From NCBI RefSeq assembly GCF_000430885.1, contig NZ_AUMW01000022.1, forward strand, positions 1-62,611: a stretch of 62,611 nucleotides of DNA, written 5' to 3'. Origin of the DNA: Desulfotruncus alcoholivorax DSM 16058. GTDB taxonomy: Bacteria; Bacillota; Desulfotomaculia; Desulfotomaculales; Desulfallaceae. Shown one piece after another: positions 51,717-60,904 of the stretch. Position 1 is the first letter of the stretch. Each line of letters begins with the position of its first letter. A model generated the notes under the pieces. That model had not been told where the DNA came from and searched no databases. It saw only the letters and a list, made by a program, of their open reading frames with translations. The position numbers and the translations under genes are program-made.

Positions 51717-52447
51717 CTCGCATCACCTTCTTTCAGATCCAGAAATGCCAGGAAATCTTCGTCTTCAGGTTCACCCGCGTTATTGATTGCAATTAATTCT
51801 TCAGGTGGTAGAAATGGCTCGATTCCCAGGCGGGCCACCACTGCTGAGATTCTTTCCACGGGCTGGGCCAGTGAGGCGTAGGTCTTCAATACGTGGTCAA
51901 ATAGTTCGAACACGCCGGTTTCAGCAACTTTTTCAGCAAAAAGTACGCCGTGGACAGGTTTGGCGCTTCCGCCCCGCCCGCCAAGGTACACATCAAAGGA
52001 GTTAACGCTCCGGGCAACTATGCCGAAATCGGCGCACAGCGGGTCGGTACAACCGCGGGGGCAGCCGGCTACGGCAATCTTAACGTCTTTGGGAGTTTCC
52101 CGGCCCAGGTATTTTTCCTGCAATTTAATGCCAAGCCCCAGTGCGTCACCCAGAGCCCTGGGACAAAGGGCGTTACTGCCTGCGCAGGCTTTAACGGCCC
52201 GTACGGCATTTCCGTACGGGGAAACCGCCAATTCCAAATCCGGAAGGCGGTCAACCAGGGAGGACAGGTTCAGTTCGTCAATAACAGCCACAATGGTTTG
52301 CCGGGTAGTTAGTTTTAACCGGTAAACCCCGCATTCACGCGCTGCTTTGCCCAGTCCTTCCAGCTGGCCGGGGGTCATAACTCCGCAAGCGGCAACAATG
52401 TTGACTGCATACATCCCGTTGCTTTGTTTAAAATAGGCTTTGCCCAA
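51713..52447 (-). CDS. Small sulfite/nitrite reductase-like siroheme Fe-S protein
   Basis: The 244-aa protein has one module of the nitrite/sulfite reductase fold. An N-terminal ferredoxin-like half (RLKLTTRQTIVAVID near residue 43) is followed by CAGSNALC (C88, C95) and GCPRGCTDPLC (C129, C133, C138). The CxxxC pair is normal, but the first pair has six residues between Cys where the family has five. The usual role is reduction of sulfite or nitrite by siroheme linked to a 4Fe-4S cluster. The protein is far shorter than dissimilatory enzymes. TTG start after GAGGTGA. Confidence 0.75.
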   Translation of the reverse strand: MGKAYFKQSNGMYAVNIVAACGVMTPGQLEGLGKAARECGVYRLKLTTRQTIVAVIDELNLSSLVDRLPDLELAVSPYGNAVRAVKACAGSNALCPRALGDALGLGIKLQEKYLGRETPKDVKIAVAGCPRGCTDPLCADFGIVARSVNSFDVYLGGRGGSAKPVHGVLFAEKVAETGVFELFDHVLKTYASLAQPVERISAVVARLGIEPFLPPEELIAINNAGEPEDEDFLAFLDLKEGDAS

Positions 52448-52579
52448 TATTATCACCTCTTAATTGGTTATTATTTCAACTACCTCATTAAAAGTCAATA
52501 TGGTTATCTAATGCCTGCCAGGCTCGGGAGAAAACATTGCCCGGAGCCATAAAAAACGCGAGTTAGGAGGATGGTTTAA

Positions 52580-53740
52580 ATGTCATATCAGCTATCGGAA
52601 GAACAGGAAATGTTGCGCCAGTCGGTGAGGCGGTTGGCGGAGGACAAGGTTGCGCCAAGGGCTGCGGAAATTGATGAAAAAGATGAATATCCCTGGGATT
52701 TGAAGGAATTGATCGCCGGTCAGGGGCTGCTTGGCGCCGGGATACCTGAAGAGTACGGCGGCACGGGAGCCGGCCTGCCGTCCGTTGTGCTGATCGTGGA
52801 GGAAATTGCCAAAGTATCAGCCGCCGCTTCCTTAATTGTGGCTGCCCAAGAACTTGGCATGATGCCCATCCTGGTCGGGGGGTCGGAAGAACAGAAACAA
52901 AAATACCTGCCTGGCATAGCGGATGGGGACAGGATTGCCGCTTTTGCCCTAACCGAGCCTAATGCAGGCTCGGATGCCGGCAGCGTTAAGACCAGGGCTG
53001 TCCGGGAAGGTGACAAGTATATTCTGTCAGGACAGAAATGTTTTATTACCAATGGCAGCATAGCTGATGTATTTACGGTATTTGCAACCACCGACCCCAA
53101 GGCGGGGCTTAAGGGCCTCAGTGCCTTCATCGTGGAAAAGAACTATCCGGGCATAACCATCGGTAAGAAGGAACACAAAATGGGGATCAGGGGTTCGGAA
53201 ACCACAGAAGTGATTTTTGATAATTGTCCCGTGCCTGCAGAAAATTTAATGGGCAAGGAAGGTCAGGGCTTTAAGATTGCCATGATGACCCTTGACTGCA
53301 CCCGTCCGGTCATCGGTGCTCAGGCTGTGGGTATTGCCCAGGGGGCTTTGGATTACGCGGTCAACTATGCCAAGGAAAGGGTTCAGTTTGGCAAACCCAT
53401 CGCCATGTTCCAGGGTATTCAATTTATGCTGGCAGACATGTGCACCAAGGTGGAAGCGGCAAGGCAATTGGTATATAAAGCTGCACATATGATTGAAAAC
53501 GCCGGCCAAAACAATATTCCCGCCGGTGAGGTCAGCCGTTTCTCTTCGATGTGTAAGCTGTTTGCCTCTGATGTCGCCATGCAGGTGACGGTAGACGCTG
53601 TGCAGGTGCTGGGCGGCTACGGGTATATGAAGGAATACCCGCTTGAAAGAATGATGCGTGACGCTAAGATTACCCAGATCTATGAAGGCACCAATCAAAT
53701 TCAGCGGGTCGTTATTGCCAAAAACCTGCTTTCCGACTAA
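52580..53740 (+). CDS. Acyl-CoA dehydrogenase
   Basis: The 386-aa flavoprotein oxidises acyl-CoA to enoyl-CoA. It has the FAD-binding segment FALTEPNAGSDAGSVKTRA near residue 123, CFITNGSIADVFTVFATTDP near 153, GFKIAMMTLDC near 233, RVQFGKPIAMFQGIQFMLADM near 263 and the catalytic Glu loop RDAKITQIYEGTNQIQRVVIAK near 363. It starts with ATG after TAGGAGG. It is transcribed away from the siroheme protein gene and followed by a third synthetase. Electron-transfer flavoprotein genes are not in the window. Confidence 0.93.
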   Translation: MSYQLSEEQEMLRQSVRRLAEDKVAPRAAEIDEKDEYPWDLKELIAGQGLLGAGIPEEYGGTGAGLPSVVLIVEEIAKVSAAASLIVAAQELGMMPILVGGSEEQKQKYLPGIADGDRIAAFALTEPNAGSDAGSVKTRAVREGDKYILSGQKCFITNGSIADVFTVFATTDPKAGLKGLSAFIVEKNYPGITIGKKEHKMGIRGSETTEVIFDNCPVPAENLMGKEGQGFKIAMMTLDCTRPVIGAQAVGIAQGALDYAVNYAKERVQFGKPIAMFQGIQFMLADMCTKVEAARQLVYKAAHMIENAGQNNIPAGEVSRFSSMCKLFASDVAMQVTVDAVQVLGGYGYMKEYPLERMMRDAKITQIYEGTNQIQRVVIAKNLLSD

Positions 53741-53814
53741 AGGCAGGACTGTTCGCAGGATAGACCACCGTGCCGCTAAACACGATACCAGCAGAAAGAT
53801 GAAAAAGGGGTTGC

Positions 53815-53842
53815 CGTAGGGGCGGACGACCCTGTCCGCCCG
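53815..53842. repeat. GGGGCGGACGACCCTGTCCG dispersed repeat
   Basis: Same palindromic unit as inside the composite at 36174: GTAGGGGCGGACGACCCTG followed by TCCGCCC. No coding role. Confidence 0.8.
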
Positions 53843-53984
53843 CCTCCGAGCCAGCTGTTAGTCATCTGTAGATATTCCGTAAAAGTTTTTTCTGGATAGT
53901 GTAAGGCCCCAATGGGCTTTACCTTTAAATTATATTTTCAGAAAGTTGTCCCTATTAATAAAATTCAGCTAAGGGGGTTTTTAC

Positions 53985-55640
53985 GTGTCAATAATTAACC
54001 CGTTAAGTAAAAAGGATAGGGAAAGGTATAATGTCGTTACCAAGGAGAATGTTGATTTTCTGCGCAGCAGGTATAACAAAGTAACCCGCTGGGTTATTGC
54101 CGATATGGTGCGCAGGAGCGCTTATCGCTACCCCGACAAGCCGGCCCTGATTTTTGGGGGGCAAACTTTGACTTATGCTCAGCTGGAAGCGGAATGCAAC
54201 CGGTTTGCCAACGCATTAATTGACCTGGGCATCAAAAAGTATGACCGGGTGGCGGTGCTGGCCCATAATACTATCCACCACGTGGTGGCCTGGCTGGGTA
54301 CTGCCAAAGCCGGCGGTATTTACCTGGCCATTAACTACTTACTAAGGGGAAAGGATGTCAGCTTCTGCATTAATCACTCGGAGAGCAAGGTATTTATTGT
54401 TGAGGATGCTTTATATGATCTGGTTAAAGACGTGCTTGAAGACATGTCCACAGTTAAAACTCTGGTCTGGTCCAACCAGGGCAAAGGTGAAGAGGCTCCG
54501 GACGGTTTTAAAGAATTTGACGCCTGGTATAAACAGTACCCCGATACTGAGCCTGATGTTGAATTGCATATTGAAGACCCGGTGCAGATGACTTATACCA
54601 GCGGCACAGAAACTTTACCCAAGGGGGTTATTCTTACCAACCAGTCCCTGCTGGCTGAATACACGGGCGCTATCATTGACGGCCAGTATATGACTGAGGA
54701 TATTAATGTAAACGCGCTGCCCATCTTTCATTGTGCTCAGCGCGATGTGTTCCTGAATCCCTGCCTGATGCTTGGGGCCACCAACGTGCTGTTATTGCAG
54801 GCCGACCCCTTGCAAATCATGAAGTGTGTGGAAAAGTACAGGGCAACTATGTTTTTTGCCCCGCCCACAGTGTGGATCGGGCTGCTCCGGCATCCGGACT
54901 TTGCCAAATATGACCTGAGTTCTATCTCCAAAGGATATTACGGAGCATCAATTATGCCGGTGGAAGTGCTCAAAGAAATACAAAGCAGGATGCCAAACTG
55001 CCGGAGATTTTATAACTATTACGGCCAGACAGAGCTAAGCCCCTATCATACAGTGCTGAAGCCCGAAGATCAGATTACCAAAGCGGGCTCGGCCGGCAAG
55101 GGCGGCATTAATATGGAAACAGCCATTGAAGACAATGACCATCACCCCGTCACAGCCCCGGGGATACCGGGTGAAATATGCGGCCGTGGTCCTCACGCCA
55201 TGCTGTTGTATTTTAAGGAGCCGGATAAAACAGAAGCTACTTTGGCCCATGGCTGGTTCCACAGCGGTGACATTGGCATTTTGGATGAAGATAATTATGT
55301 TACAGTGGTGGACCGTAAAAAGGATATGGTAAAAACCGGCGGTGAAAATGTGGCCAGCCGGGAAGTGGAAGAGGTTATTTATAAAGACGCCAGGGTTTCG
55401 GAAGTGGCGGTTATCGGTTTGCCGCACGACAAGTGGGTAGAAGCTGTTGCTGCCGTTGTGGTACCAAAAGAAGGACAATTAATTACTGAAAGCGAAATAA
55501 TAAACTTATGCAAGGAGCACCTGGCTGCTTTCAAGGTGCCCAAGGGGGTAATAATTATTGAGCAGCTGCCCAAAACCCCCAGCGGTAAAATCCTGAAACG
55601 GGATTTAAGACAATCCTATAAAGATTTTTTCAACGTATAG
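53985..55640 (+). CDS. AMP-forming acyl-CoA synthetase 3 with variant P-loop
   Basis: The 551-aa adenylate-forming enzyme has the motifs YTSGTETLPKGVILTN near residue 203, YYGQTELSPYH near 345, FHSGDIGILDEDNYVTVVDRKKDMVKTGGENVAS near 425 and the C-terminal PKTPSGKILKRDLR. In the P-loop the usual TSGTTGxPKG is TSGTETLPKG; the second Thr and the Gly are replaced by Glu and Thr. The Lys in PKG is kept. It starts with GTG after AAGGGGG. It follows acyl-CoA dehydrogenase by about 240 bases with a dispersed repeat between. Confidence 0.88.
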   Translation: MSIINPLSKKDRERYNVVTKENVDFLRSRYNKVTRWVIADMVRRSAYRYPDKPALIFGGQTLTYAQLEAECNRFANALIDLGIKKYDRVAVLAHNTIHHVVAWLGTAKAGGIYLAINYLLRGKDVSFCINHSESKVFIVEDALYDLVKDVLEDMSTVKTLVWSNQGKGEEAPDGFKEFDAWYKQYPDTEPDVELHIEDPVQMTYTSGTETLPKGVILTNQSLLAEYTGAIIDGQYMTEDINVNALPIFHCAQRDVFLNPCLMLGATNVLLLQADPLQIMKCVEKYRATMFFAPPTVWIGLLRHPDFAKYDLSSISKGYYGASIMPVEVLKEIQSRMPNCRRFYNYYGQTELSPYHTVLKPEDQITKAGSAGKGGINMETAIEDNDHHPVTAPGIPGEICGRGPHAMLLYFKEPDKTEATLAHGWFHSGDIGILDEDNYVTVVDRKKDMVKTGGENVASREVEEVIYKDARVSEVAVIGLPHDKWVEAVAAVVVPKEGQLITESEIINLCKEHLAAFKVPKGVIIIEQLPKTPSGKILKRDLRQSYKDFFNV

Positions 55641-55673
55641 CAATGTAATTAGATTTTGATCAATTGTGCATAT

Positions 55674-55697
55674 CAATTTGATACATGTATCAAATTG
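55674..55697. promoter_or_regulatory. 24-bp perfect palindrome
   Basis: CAATTTGATACA followed directly by TGTATCAAATTG forms a perfect inverted repeat with 12-bp arms and no loop, typical of a dimeric protein's operator. It lies about 195 bases upstream of the kor -12 element and before the terminator of the preceding gene. It is a candidate upstream activator site for the kor unit. Confidence 0.6.
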
Positions 55698-55699
55698 AG

Positions 55700-55735
55700 A
55701 GCCTGGGCGTTAATTCTTAACGCCCAGGCTTTTTG
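55700..55735 (+). terminator. Terminator of acyl-CoA synthetase 3
   Basis: AGCCTGGGCGTTA pairs with TAACGCCCAGGCT (13 bp), then TTTTTG. Strong intrinsic terminator. Confidence 0.88.
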
Positions 55736-55868
55736 TGTCATTGTGAGATGAGGCCGGCAGTTCTTTAATTGCCTATTACCAGGCCGCCGGTTCCGGCCAA
55801 TTGGCCGGGTTAGCTGACGCCGTAGGCTTTAGGATTAAAATTTAAATTAACAAACCATTTTTATGCGG

Positions 55869-55884
55869 TGGCATGATCGTTGCT
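55869..55884 (+). promoter_or_regulatory. Sigma-54 promoter of the kor operon
   Basis: TGGCATGATCGTTGCT matches the TGGCAC-N5-TTGCW consensus with one mismatch and the exact 10-base gap between GG and GC. It lies about 75 bases before the first gene; a sigma-54 activator gene follows the operon. Confidence 0.85.
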
Positions 55885-55959
55885 TATTTACTTAAAGCAA
55901 ATGATTATAGCAAATAAACATATGATTAATTTATATGAACCATAATGGAGTGATAGGCA

Positions 55960-56253
55960 ATGGCGAAACCGGCTTCAAATTTTGATGATAATAGAGTACA
56001 TGTAAAACGTCAATGGTGTAAAGGTTGCGGTATTTGTACCGTCCTTTGCGAGAACAGGGTTCTTTTGATCGATAACCGGGGCAAAGCAGTTGTAGTCAAC
56101 CCGAATGCCTGCACCGGCTGCGGCCGCTGTGAAACCCATTGTCCCGACCTGGCTATTTCTGTCGACCGGCCGGATAAAAATAATAAGATTCCCGTTTATG
56201 CCTGTCAGGCGGCGAAACAATCCCCGGGTCATGGTGACGGCGCGCGGGCATAA
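55960..56253 (+). CDS. korD: 2-Oxoacid:ferredoxin oxidoreductase, ferredoxin-like (delta) subunit
   Basis: The 97-aa protein has two complete 4Fe-4S motifs: CKGCGICTVLC near residue 20 and CTGCGRCETHCP near 51. It passes electrons from the TPP site to ferredoxin. It starts with ATG after TGGAGTGA and is first in the unit delta-alpha-beta-gamma, the order of the KorDABC type. A short tail ends the protein. Confidence 0.88.
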   Translation: MAKPASNFDDNRVHVKRQWCKGCGICTVLCENRVLLIDNRGKAVVVNPNACTGCGRCETHCPDLAISVDRPDKNNKIPVYACQAAKQSPGHGDGARA

Positions 56254-56289
56254 TAGCTAATGTATGCACGGTGAGGGGGTTTTTCGAAA

Positions 56290-57450
56290 ATGAGCCGGGT
56301 AATTGAAATGGCCCGCCTGATGCAGGGTAATGAGGCTGTTGCCGAAGGGGCGCTGGCGGCCGGTGTTCGCTTTTTCGCGGGGTATCCAATAACTCCGTCC
56401 ACTGAAATTGCGGAGATAATGGCTGAGCGCCTGCCCCGTCTCGGTGGCAAATTCATTCAAATGGAAGACGAAATAGCCAGTATAGCTGCCATTATCGGAG
56501 CTTCGCTGGCGGGGGTAAAATCTATCACTGCTACCAGCGGTCCCGGGTTTTCTCTGATGCAGGAAAATATTGGCTTTGCTGCCATGGCTGAAGTGCCAAT
56601 TGTAATAGTTAACGTGCAGCGGAGCGGTCCCAGCACAGGGATGCCCACTGCGCCTGCCCAGGGAGATGTGATGCAGTCCCGCTGGGGCACCCACGGGGAC
56701 CACCCGGTTATTGTGCTAAGTCCTTCCTCGGTTAGGGAGGCCTATGACCTGGCGGTCCGGTCGGTGAATCTTGCTGAGAAATACAGGGTGCCTGTGGTTT
56801 TGTTGATGGATGAAGTTATCGGGCACCTGAGGGAAAAGGTTGTTTTGCCGTCTCCCGGCGAGCTGGAGGTGGTCAACCGCGTTGAACCGGATGTCGGGCC
56901 TGAAAAATATCTGCCTTTCGGGGCCGGTGATCAAGGGGTACCGCCAATGGCCAATTTTGGCAGCGGCTACCGCTATCACGTCACCGGCTTGGTTCATGAC
57001 CCAAAAGGTTTACCAACGAACAATCCTGTAGTTGCTGAGAAGCTTATTAAAAGATTACAAAACAAAATTGACCTTAACCTGGATGATATCATGATTGACA
57101 CAGGCAAAAATCTGGAAGACGCGGAAATCGTGGTGCTGGCTTATGGAGCTACGGCACGGTCGGCATTGCAGGCTGTAAAAGACGCCCGTAAAGAAGGCAT
57201 TAAGGCCGGCTTGTACCGGCCTGCCGTGCTCTGGCCCTTCCCGCAGCAAAAGGTTGGCGCGCTGGCCGAAAATGCTCGCGCCGTATTAGTGCCGGAAATG
57301 AACCTGGGCCAGTACAGGTTGGAAGTGGAGCGGGTTGCCGGCGAGCGAACCAGAGTTGTCGGCGTGAACAGGGTGCACGGTGAACTTATTACACCTGAAG
57401 AGATACTGGCTGCCCTGCGGGAGGTGCATAAGCATGATGCAAGATCTTGA
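56290..57450 (+). CDS. korA: 2-Oxoacid:ferredoxin oxidoreductase, alpha subunit
   Basis: The 386-aa subunit carries the pyrimidine-binding and transketolase C-terminal-like domains of the enzyme. It has GNEAVAEGALAAGVRFFAGYPITPSTE near residue 16, the ATSGPGFSLMQENIG block near 78 and QRSGPSTGMPTAPAQGDVMQSRWG near 113. This matches KorA (2-oxoglutarate) or VorA-like alpha subunits; the substrate is inferred only from the family. It overlaps the beta gene by 17 bases. Confidence 0.9.
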   Translation: MSRVIEMARLMQGNEAVAEGALAAGVRFFAGYPITPSTEIAEIMAERLPRLGGKFIQMEDEIASIAAIIGASLAGVKSITATSGPGFSLMQENIGFAAMAEVPIVIVNVQRSGPSTGMPTAPAQGDVMQSRWGTHGDHPVIVLSPSSVREAYDLAVRSVNLAEKYRVPVVLLMDEVIGHLREKVVLPSPGELEVVNRVEPDVGPEKYLPFGAGDQGVPPMANFGSGYRYHVTGLVHDPKGLPTNNPVVAEKLIKRLQNKIDLNLDDIMIDTGKNLEDAEIVVLAYGATARSALQAVKDARKEGIKAGLYRPAVLWPFPQQKVGALAENARAVLVPEMNLGQYRLEVERVAGERTRVVGVNRVHGELITPEEILAALREVHKHDARS

Positions 57451-58300
57451 GAAATACCTGCGGGTTAATATGTTTCCACATATGTGGTGTCCCGGTTGCG
57501 GCAACGGAATCGTGTTAAGCTCCCTGCTGCGGGCGGTGGATAAGCTGAAGCTGGACCAGAACCAGACGGTAATTGTGGGAGGTATCGGCTGCTCCTCGCG
57601 GGCTGCCGGCTATCTTGACTTTAATACATTGCATACCACGCACGGCAGGGCTTTAGCTTTTGCCACCGGGATCAAACTGGCGCGGCCGGAACTAAAAGTT
57701 ATTGTTATTACGGGCGACGGTGACTGCACTTCGATCGGTGGTAATCACTTTATCCATGCGGCGCGCAGGAACATAGACCTAACCGTACTGCTGTTTAATA
57801 ACAGCATTTACGGGATGACAGGAGGCCAGTATTCGCCGCTGACACCTGTGAAAAAAATGGCCACCACCGCACCCTACGGGACAATTGAGCCAAATTTTGA
57901 CGTTGCGGATTTAGCCCGGGCCGCCGGGGCCACCTTTGTCGCAAGAAGCACTACCTACCACAGTAACATGTTGACCGGCCTCATCGCGGAAGGCATTCAG
58001 CACAAAGGCTTCAGTCTGGTCGAGGCGATCACAGCCTGTCCTACCGCCTATGGAAGACGGAATAAGATGAAAAGTCCCGCTGATATGTTAATCTGGCAGA
58101 AAGATAATGCAGTTCATATAAATAAAGCTGAACAGATGTCCCCCGGAGAATTGGCAGAAAAAATAGTGATAGGCCGGCTTTATTGCAAGGAGGCACCGGA
58201 ATACACAGAACTTTATGATGAGGTGATTAAGCAGGCAATGGGCCAGGTTTCAGGGTCTGTCACATCGATTACAGGCAAGGGGGGTAAGACCAGTGGGTGA
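57434..58300 (+). CDS. korB: 2-Oxoacid:ferredoxin oxidoreductase, beta (TPP) subunit
   Basis: The 288-aa subunit binds TPP and the catalytic 4Fe-4S cluster. It has MWCPGCGNGIV near residue 14, the GIGCSSR segment near 49, ITGDGDCTSIGGNHFIHAARRN near 93 and FNNSIYGMTGGQYSPLTP near 126, the usual Mg-TPP motifs. The ATG at 57434 (or the next ATG) has GAGGTG upstream and overlaps the alpha gene. Its stop shares bases with the gamma start. Confidence 0.92.
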   Translation: MMQDLEKYLRVNMFPHMWCPGCGNGIVLSSLLRAVDKLKLDQNQTVIVGGIGCSSRAAGYLDFNTLHTTHGRALAFATGIKLARPELKVIVITGDGDCTSIGGNHFIHAARRNIDLTVLLFNNSIYGMTGGQYSPLTPVKKMATTAPYGTIEPNFDVADLARAAGATFVARSTTYHSNMLTGLIAEGIQHKGFSLVEAITACPTAYGRRNKMKSPADMLIWQKDNAVHINKAEQMSPGELAEKIVIGRLYCKEAPEYTELYDEVIKQAMGQVSGSVTSITGKGGKTSG

Positions 58301-58841
58301 GAGAAATGAACTCCGTTTAAGCGGTACCGGCGGGCAGGGATTGATTCTTGCAGGGATCATCATAGCGGATGCTGCCATCAGGGATGGCAAAAATTCTATC
58401 CAGTCCCAATCATACGGGCCGGAGGCCCGTGGCGGGGCCAGCCGGTCCGAGGTTATTATCGGGGATGAAGATATTGATTACCCCAAAGTGAACAAGCCCG
58501 ACGTGCTGTTGGTAATGAGCCAGGAAGCTTGTGATAAGTTTGCTGCCGATATTGAACAAGGCGGCGTGATGATAGTAGATACTACCTACGTACATACTCT
58601 TCCGGAAATTAACGGTGCTGTTGTATATAAAATACCGATAAGTATGACAGCTAAAGAGGAAATTGGCAAGGAAATAGTTGCCAACGTGGTGGCCCTTGGC
58701 GCTATAGCCAGGATAACCGGTGTAGTTTCCCGTGAGGCCTTGACGGAAGCGCTGCTTGCCCGGATTCCCAAAGGAACCGAAGAATTAAACCGGAAGGCTT
58801 TAGAGGCCGGCTGGGCGCTGGCAGAAACTGTTTTGCATTAA
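58293..58841 (+). CDS. korC: 2-Oxoacid:ferredoxin oxidoreductase, gamma subunit
   Basis: The 182-aa subunit closes the complex. It has LSGTGGQGLILAGIIIADAA near residue 8, SYGPEARGGASRSEVIIGDEDIDYPKVNKPDVLLVMSQEA in pieces from about 38 to 78, and a C-terminal helical part. GTG start, overlapping the beta stop by eight bases, with AAGGGGGG upstream. A terminator follows. Confidence 0.9.
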   Translation: MGERNELRLSGTGGQGLILAGIIIADAAIRDGKNSIQSQSYGPEARGGASRSEVIIGDEDIDYPKVNKPDVLLVMSQEACDKFAADIEQGGVMIVDTTYVHTLPEINGAVVYKIPISMTAKEEIGKEIVANVVALGAIARITGVVSREALTEALLARIPKGTEELNRKALEAGWALAETVLH

Positions 58842-58903
58842 GATCCATTAAGTTTAAATAAATATTGATTTATTCGATAGATTTGGTTTATCATATAAAG
58901 GGT

Positions 58904-58936
58904 GATGGAGGCTGTTTAACCGCCTCCATTTTTTAT
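58904..58936 (+). terminator. Terminator of the kor operon
   Basis: ATGGAGGC pairs with GCCTCCAT, followed by TTTTTTA. It separates the kor genes from the activator gene. Confidence 0.85.
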
Positions 58937-58972
58937 ACCAACCATTTTTCTTATAGGGGATTAGATAAACCG

Positions 58973-60766
58973 ATGTTAAGCTTGATGCAGGCCAAAGAAA
59001 CCGAGCAGCGGATATCTGCGGCTATCGCTGCGGTTTTAAAGGTTGAAGTGGAAATTATAGATGCAAATTTGGTGCGGGTTGCCGGTACAGGCAAGGTTAG
59101 TTCAGGTGTGGGTAACCGGCTGCTGCGTGGCCTGGTTAATAAGCATGTATTGAAAACCGGCGAACCGGTTTTTATCAATGAGCCGGGTTTTCACTCCATA
59201 TGCCTGTCCTGCCCCCTTTCAGGAACATGCTTCTATCGCGCTTATCTTGTTTACCCCATTAAAGCCGACAACAAAACTATCGGCACCATCAGCCTGGTGG
59301 CCTTTGATGATGAACAAAAGAAAACAATTACAAGCAACACGGAAACCCTGCTTGATTTTGTCGGGCGGATGGCGGAGTTGATTGCCAGTAAAGTGGTGGA
59401 ACGGGAAATGGTTAAGGAAAAATTCGTCATGGCCGGCAAGCTGGAAGCTGTGGTTGATTCGGTTTACGAAGGAGTGCTGGCTATTGACGATCAGGGAGTT
59501 ATTACCCACTTTAACCGCTCCGCAGAAAGAATGTTTAATTTAAAAAGAAAAAATGTTGTGGGCCGGCATATTGATGAGATTCTCGGCAATATGCCCTTGC
59601 TGGACGTTCTCCGGGAGGGAAAAGGGTTTACCTCAAAAGATTATTTTATCTCTACTAATGATAAAAAACTGCATTTACTTATAACTGCCAAACCTATTCA
59701 ATCCGGTGAAAAAAAGGCCGTTGGAGTTGTGGCTACGTTTAGAGATTTTAAGGAAGCCCAGAAATTGGCTTATCAGATTATCACCACCCAGGAAATGTTG
59801 GGCTTTGACGACATCATTGGAAACAGCACAGTTATTAAAGAAGTTAAATCCAAAGCTGCTAAAATTGCCGGCAGCAATTCAACGATACTTATTTTGGGAG
59901 AAAGCGGCACCGGCAAGGAAGTGTTTGCAAGAGCCATCCACGCCGGAAGCACGCACAGTCATAAGCCGTTTGTGCCGATAAATTGCGGGGCTATACCCGA
60001 AAATCTCCTGGAAAGTGAATTGTTCGGCTACGAGGAAGGTGCTTTTACCGGAGCCAGGCGGGGTGGAAAACCGGGCAAAATTGAACTGGCCAACGGCGGG
60101 ACCCTTTTCCTTGATGAAATTGGTAATATGTCCCTTTATTTGCAGGCTAAGCTGTTGCGCGTTTTACAGGAAAGGAACATTGAACGGGTGGGTGGCACAC
60201 AAGTCATTCCCGTGGATATCAGGGTTATAGCTGCCACCAATAATGATTTGCAGGAAATGGTGCAAAAGGGACGGTTTCGGGAAGACCTTTATTACCGGCT
60301 TAGCGTAATACCTCTGGTAATTCCCCCGTTGCGGGAGCGCAGGGAGGATATTCCCCTGCTGCTTGACCACTACAGGCGGCGCTTTTCCAAATTGTTAGGC
60401 AAAAGTACCGAGGGTTTCAGCAAGGAATCCATGCGGCTCTGTCTGGAGTACAGCTGGCCGGGCAATGTCCGGGAGTTGATTAATGCTGTAGAATATGCCA
60501 TTAACCTTGAAGAGGGATCCTATATTATGCCTGAGAGTCTCCCTCCTCGATTAAGGAACGGGAACGGTAAAGATAAAAAACTGCAGCTACCCAACAGCCC
60601 GGTGGAAATTAGGCCGCTTGAACAAGTGGAGAAGGAAGCAATTAGTAATGCCCTGGAACGGTACGGCTGGACGGAAGAAGGAAAGACCAGGGCCGCAGCT
60701 GCTTTAGGCATTAGCAGGGCAACCATTTACAGGAAAATTAGCAAATACCACCTGGGGGAAAATTAA
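58973..60766 (+). CDS. Sigma-54 activator with Cys-containing GAF-like sensor and PAS domain
   Basis: The 597-aa protein has an N-terminal sensor of about 150 residues with [10 protein letters not shown] (C77, C80, C86), which may hold a metal or Fe-S cluster. A PAS domain ([28 protein letters not shown], about 163-280) follows, then an AAA+ domain (GESGTGKE near 315, GAFTGA near 363, [11 protein letters not shown] near 381) and a Fis-type HTH. The longer frame starting at 58865 would run through the kor terminator, so I use the ATG at 58973; its ribosome site AGGGGA is somewhat far. It follows the kor operon and probably controls it. Confidence 0.88.
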   Translation: MLSLMQAKETEQRISAAIAAVLKVEVEIIDANLVRVAGTGKVSSGVGNRLLRGLVNKHVLKTGEPVFINEPGFHSICLSCPLSGTCFYRAYLVYPIKADNKTIGTISLVAFDDEQKKTITSNTETLLDFVGRMAELIASKVVEREMVKEKFVMAGKLEAVVDSVYEGVLAIDDQGVITHFNRSAERMFNLKRKNVVGRHIDEILGNMPLLDVLREGKGFTSKDYFISTNDKKLHLLITAKPIQSGEKKAVGVVATFRDFKEAQKLAYQIITTQEMLGFDDIIGNSTVIKEVKSKAAKIAGSNSTILILGESGTGKEVFARAIHAGSTHSHKPFVPINCGAIPENLLESELFGYEEGAFTGARRGGKPGKIELANGGTLFLDEIGNMSLYLQAKLLRVLQERNIERVGGTQVIPVDIRVIAATNNDLQEMVQKGRFREDLYYRLSVIPLVIPPLRERREDIPLLLDHYRRRFSKLLGKSTEGFSKESMRLCLEYSWPGNVRELINAVEYAINLEEGSYIMPESLPPRLRNGNGKDKKLQLPNSPVEIRPLEQVEKEAISNALERYGWTEEGKTRAAAALGISRATIYRKISKYHLGEN

Positions 60767-60790
60767 TTCAGGCTATTTTGCAGAATTTTC

Positions 60791-60819
60791 TTTCCAGCAG
60801 CAAAAGTAAATGATATAAT
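60791..60819 (+). promoter_or_regulatory. Possible sigma-A promoter of eam
   Basis: TTTCCA at 60791 and TATAAT at 60814 with a 17-base gap. The leader then holds a CAGGCA/TGCCTG hairpin near 60843-60877. Confidence 0.5.
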
Positions 60820-60904
60820 TATTGCAAAGGTGGTTTAAACCAACAGGCAACTTTACAAAGTTCGACAGGATGCCTGTATGTTAAAGTAGGAGGGTGAACT
60901 CGTT

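Noticed and set aside
52526-52541. Possible sigma-54 promoter before the acyl-CoA dehydrogenase
   Set aside because: TTGC and spacing fit, but the -24 part (GGGAGA) is poor and too near the ribosome site to be convincing.
53893-53908. Possible sigma-54 promoter before acyl-CoA synthetase 3
   Set aside because: GG and GC have the right spacing, but TGGATA and AGGCC differ too much from the consensus.
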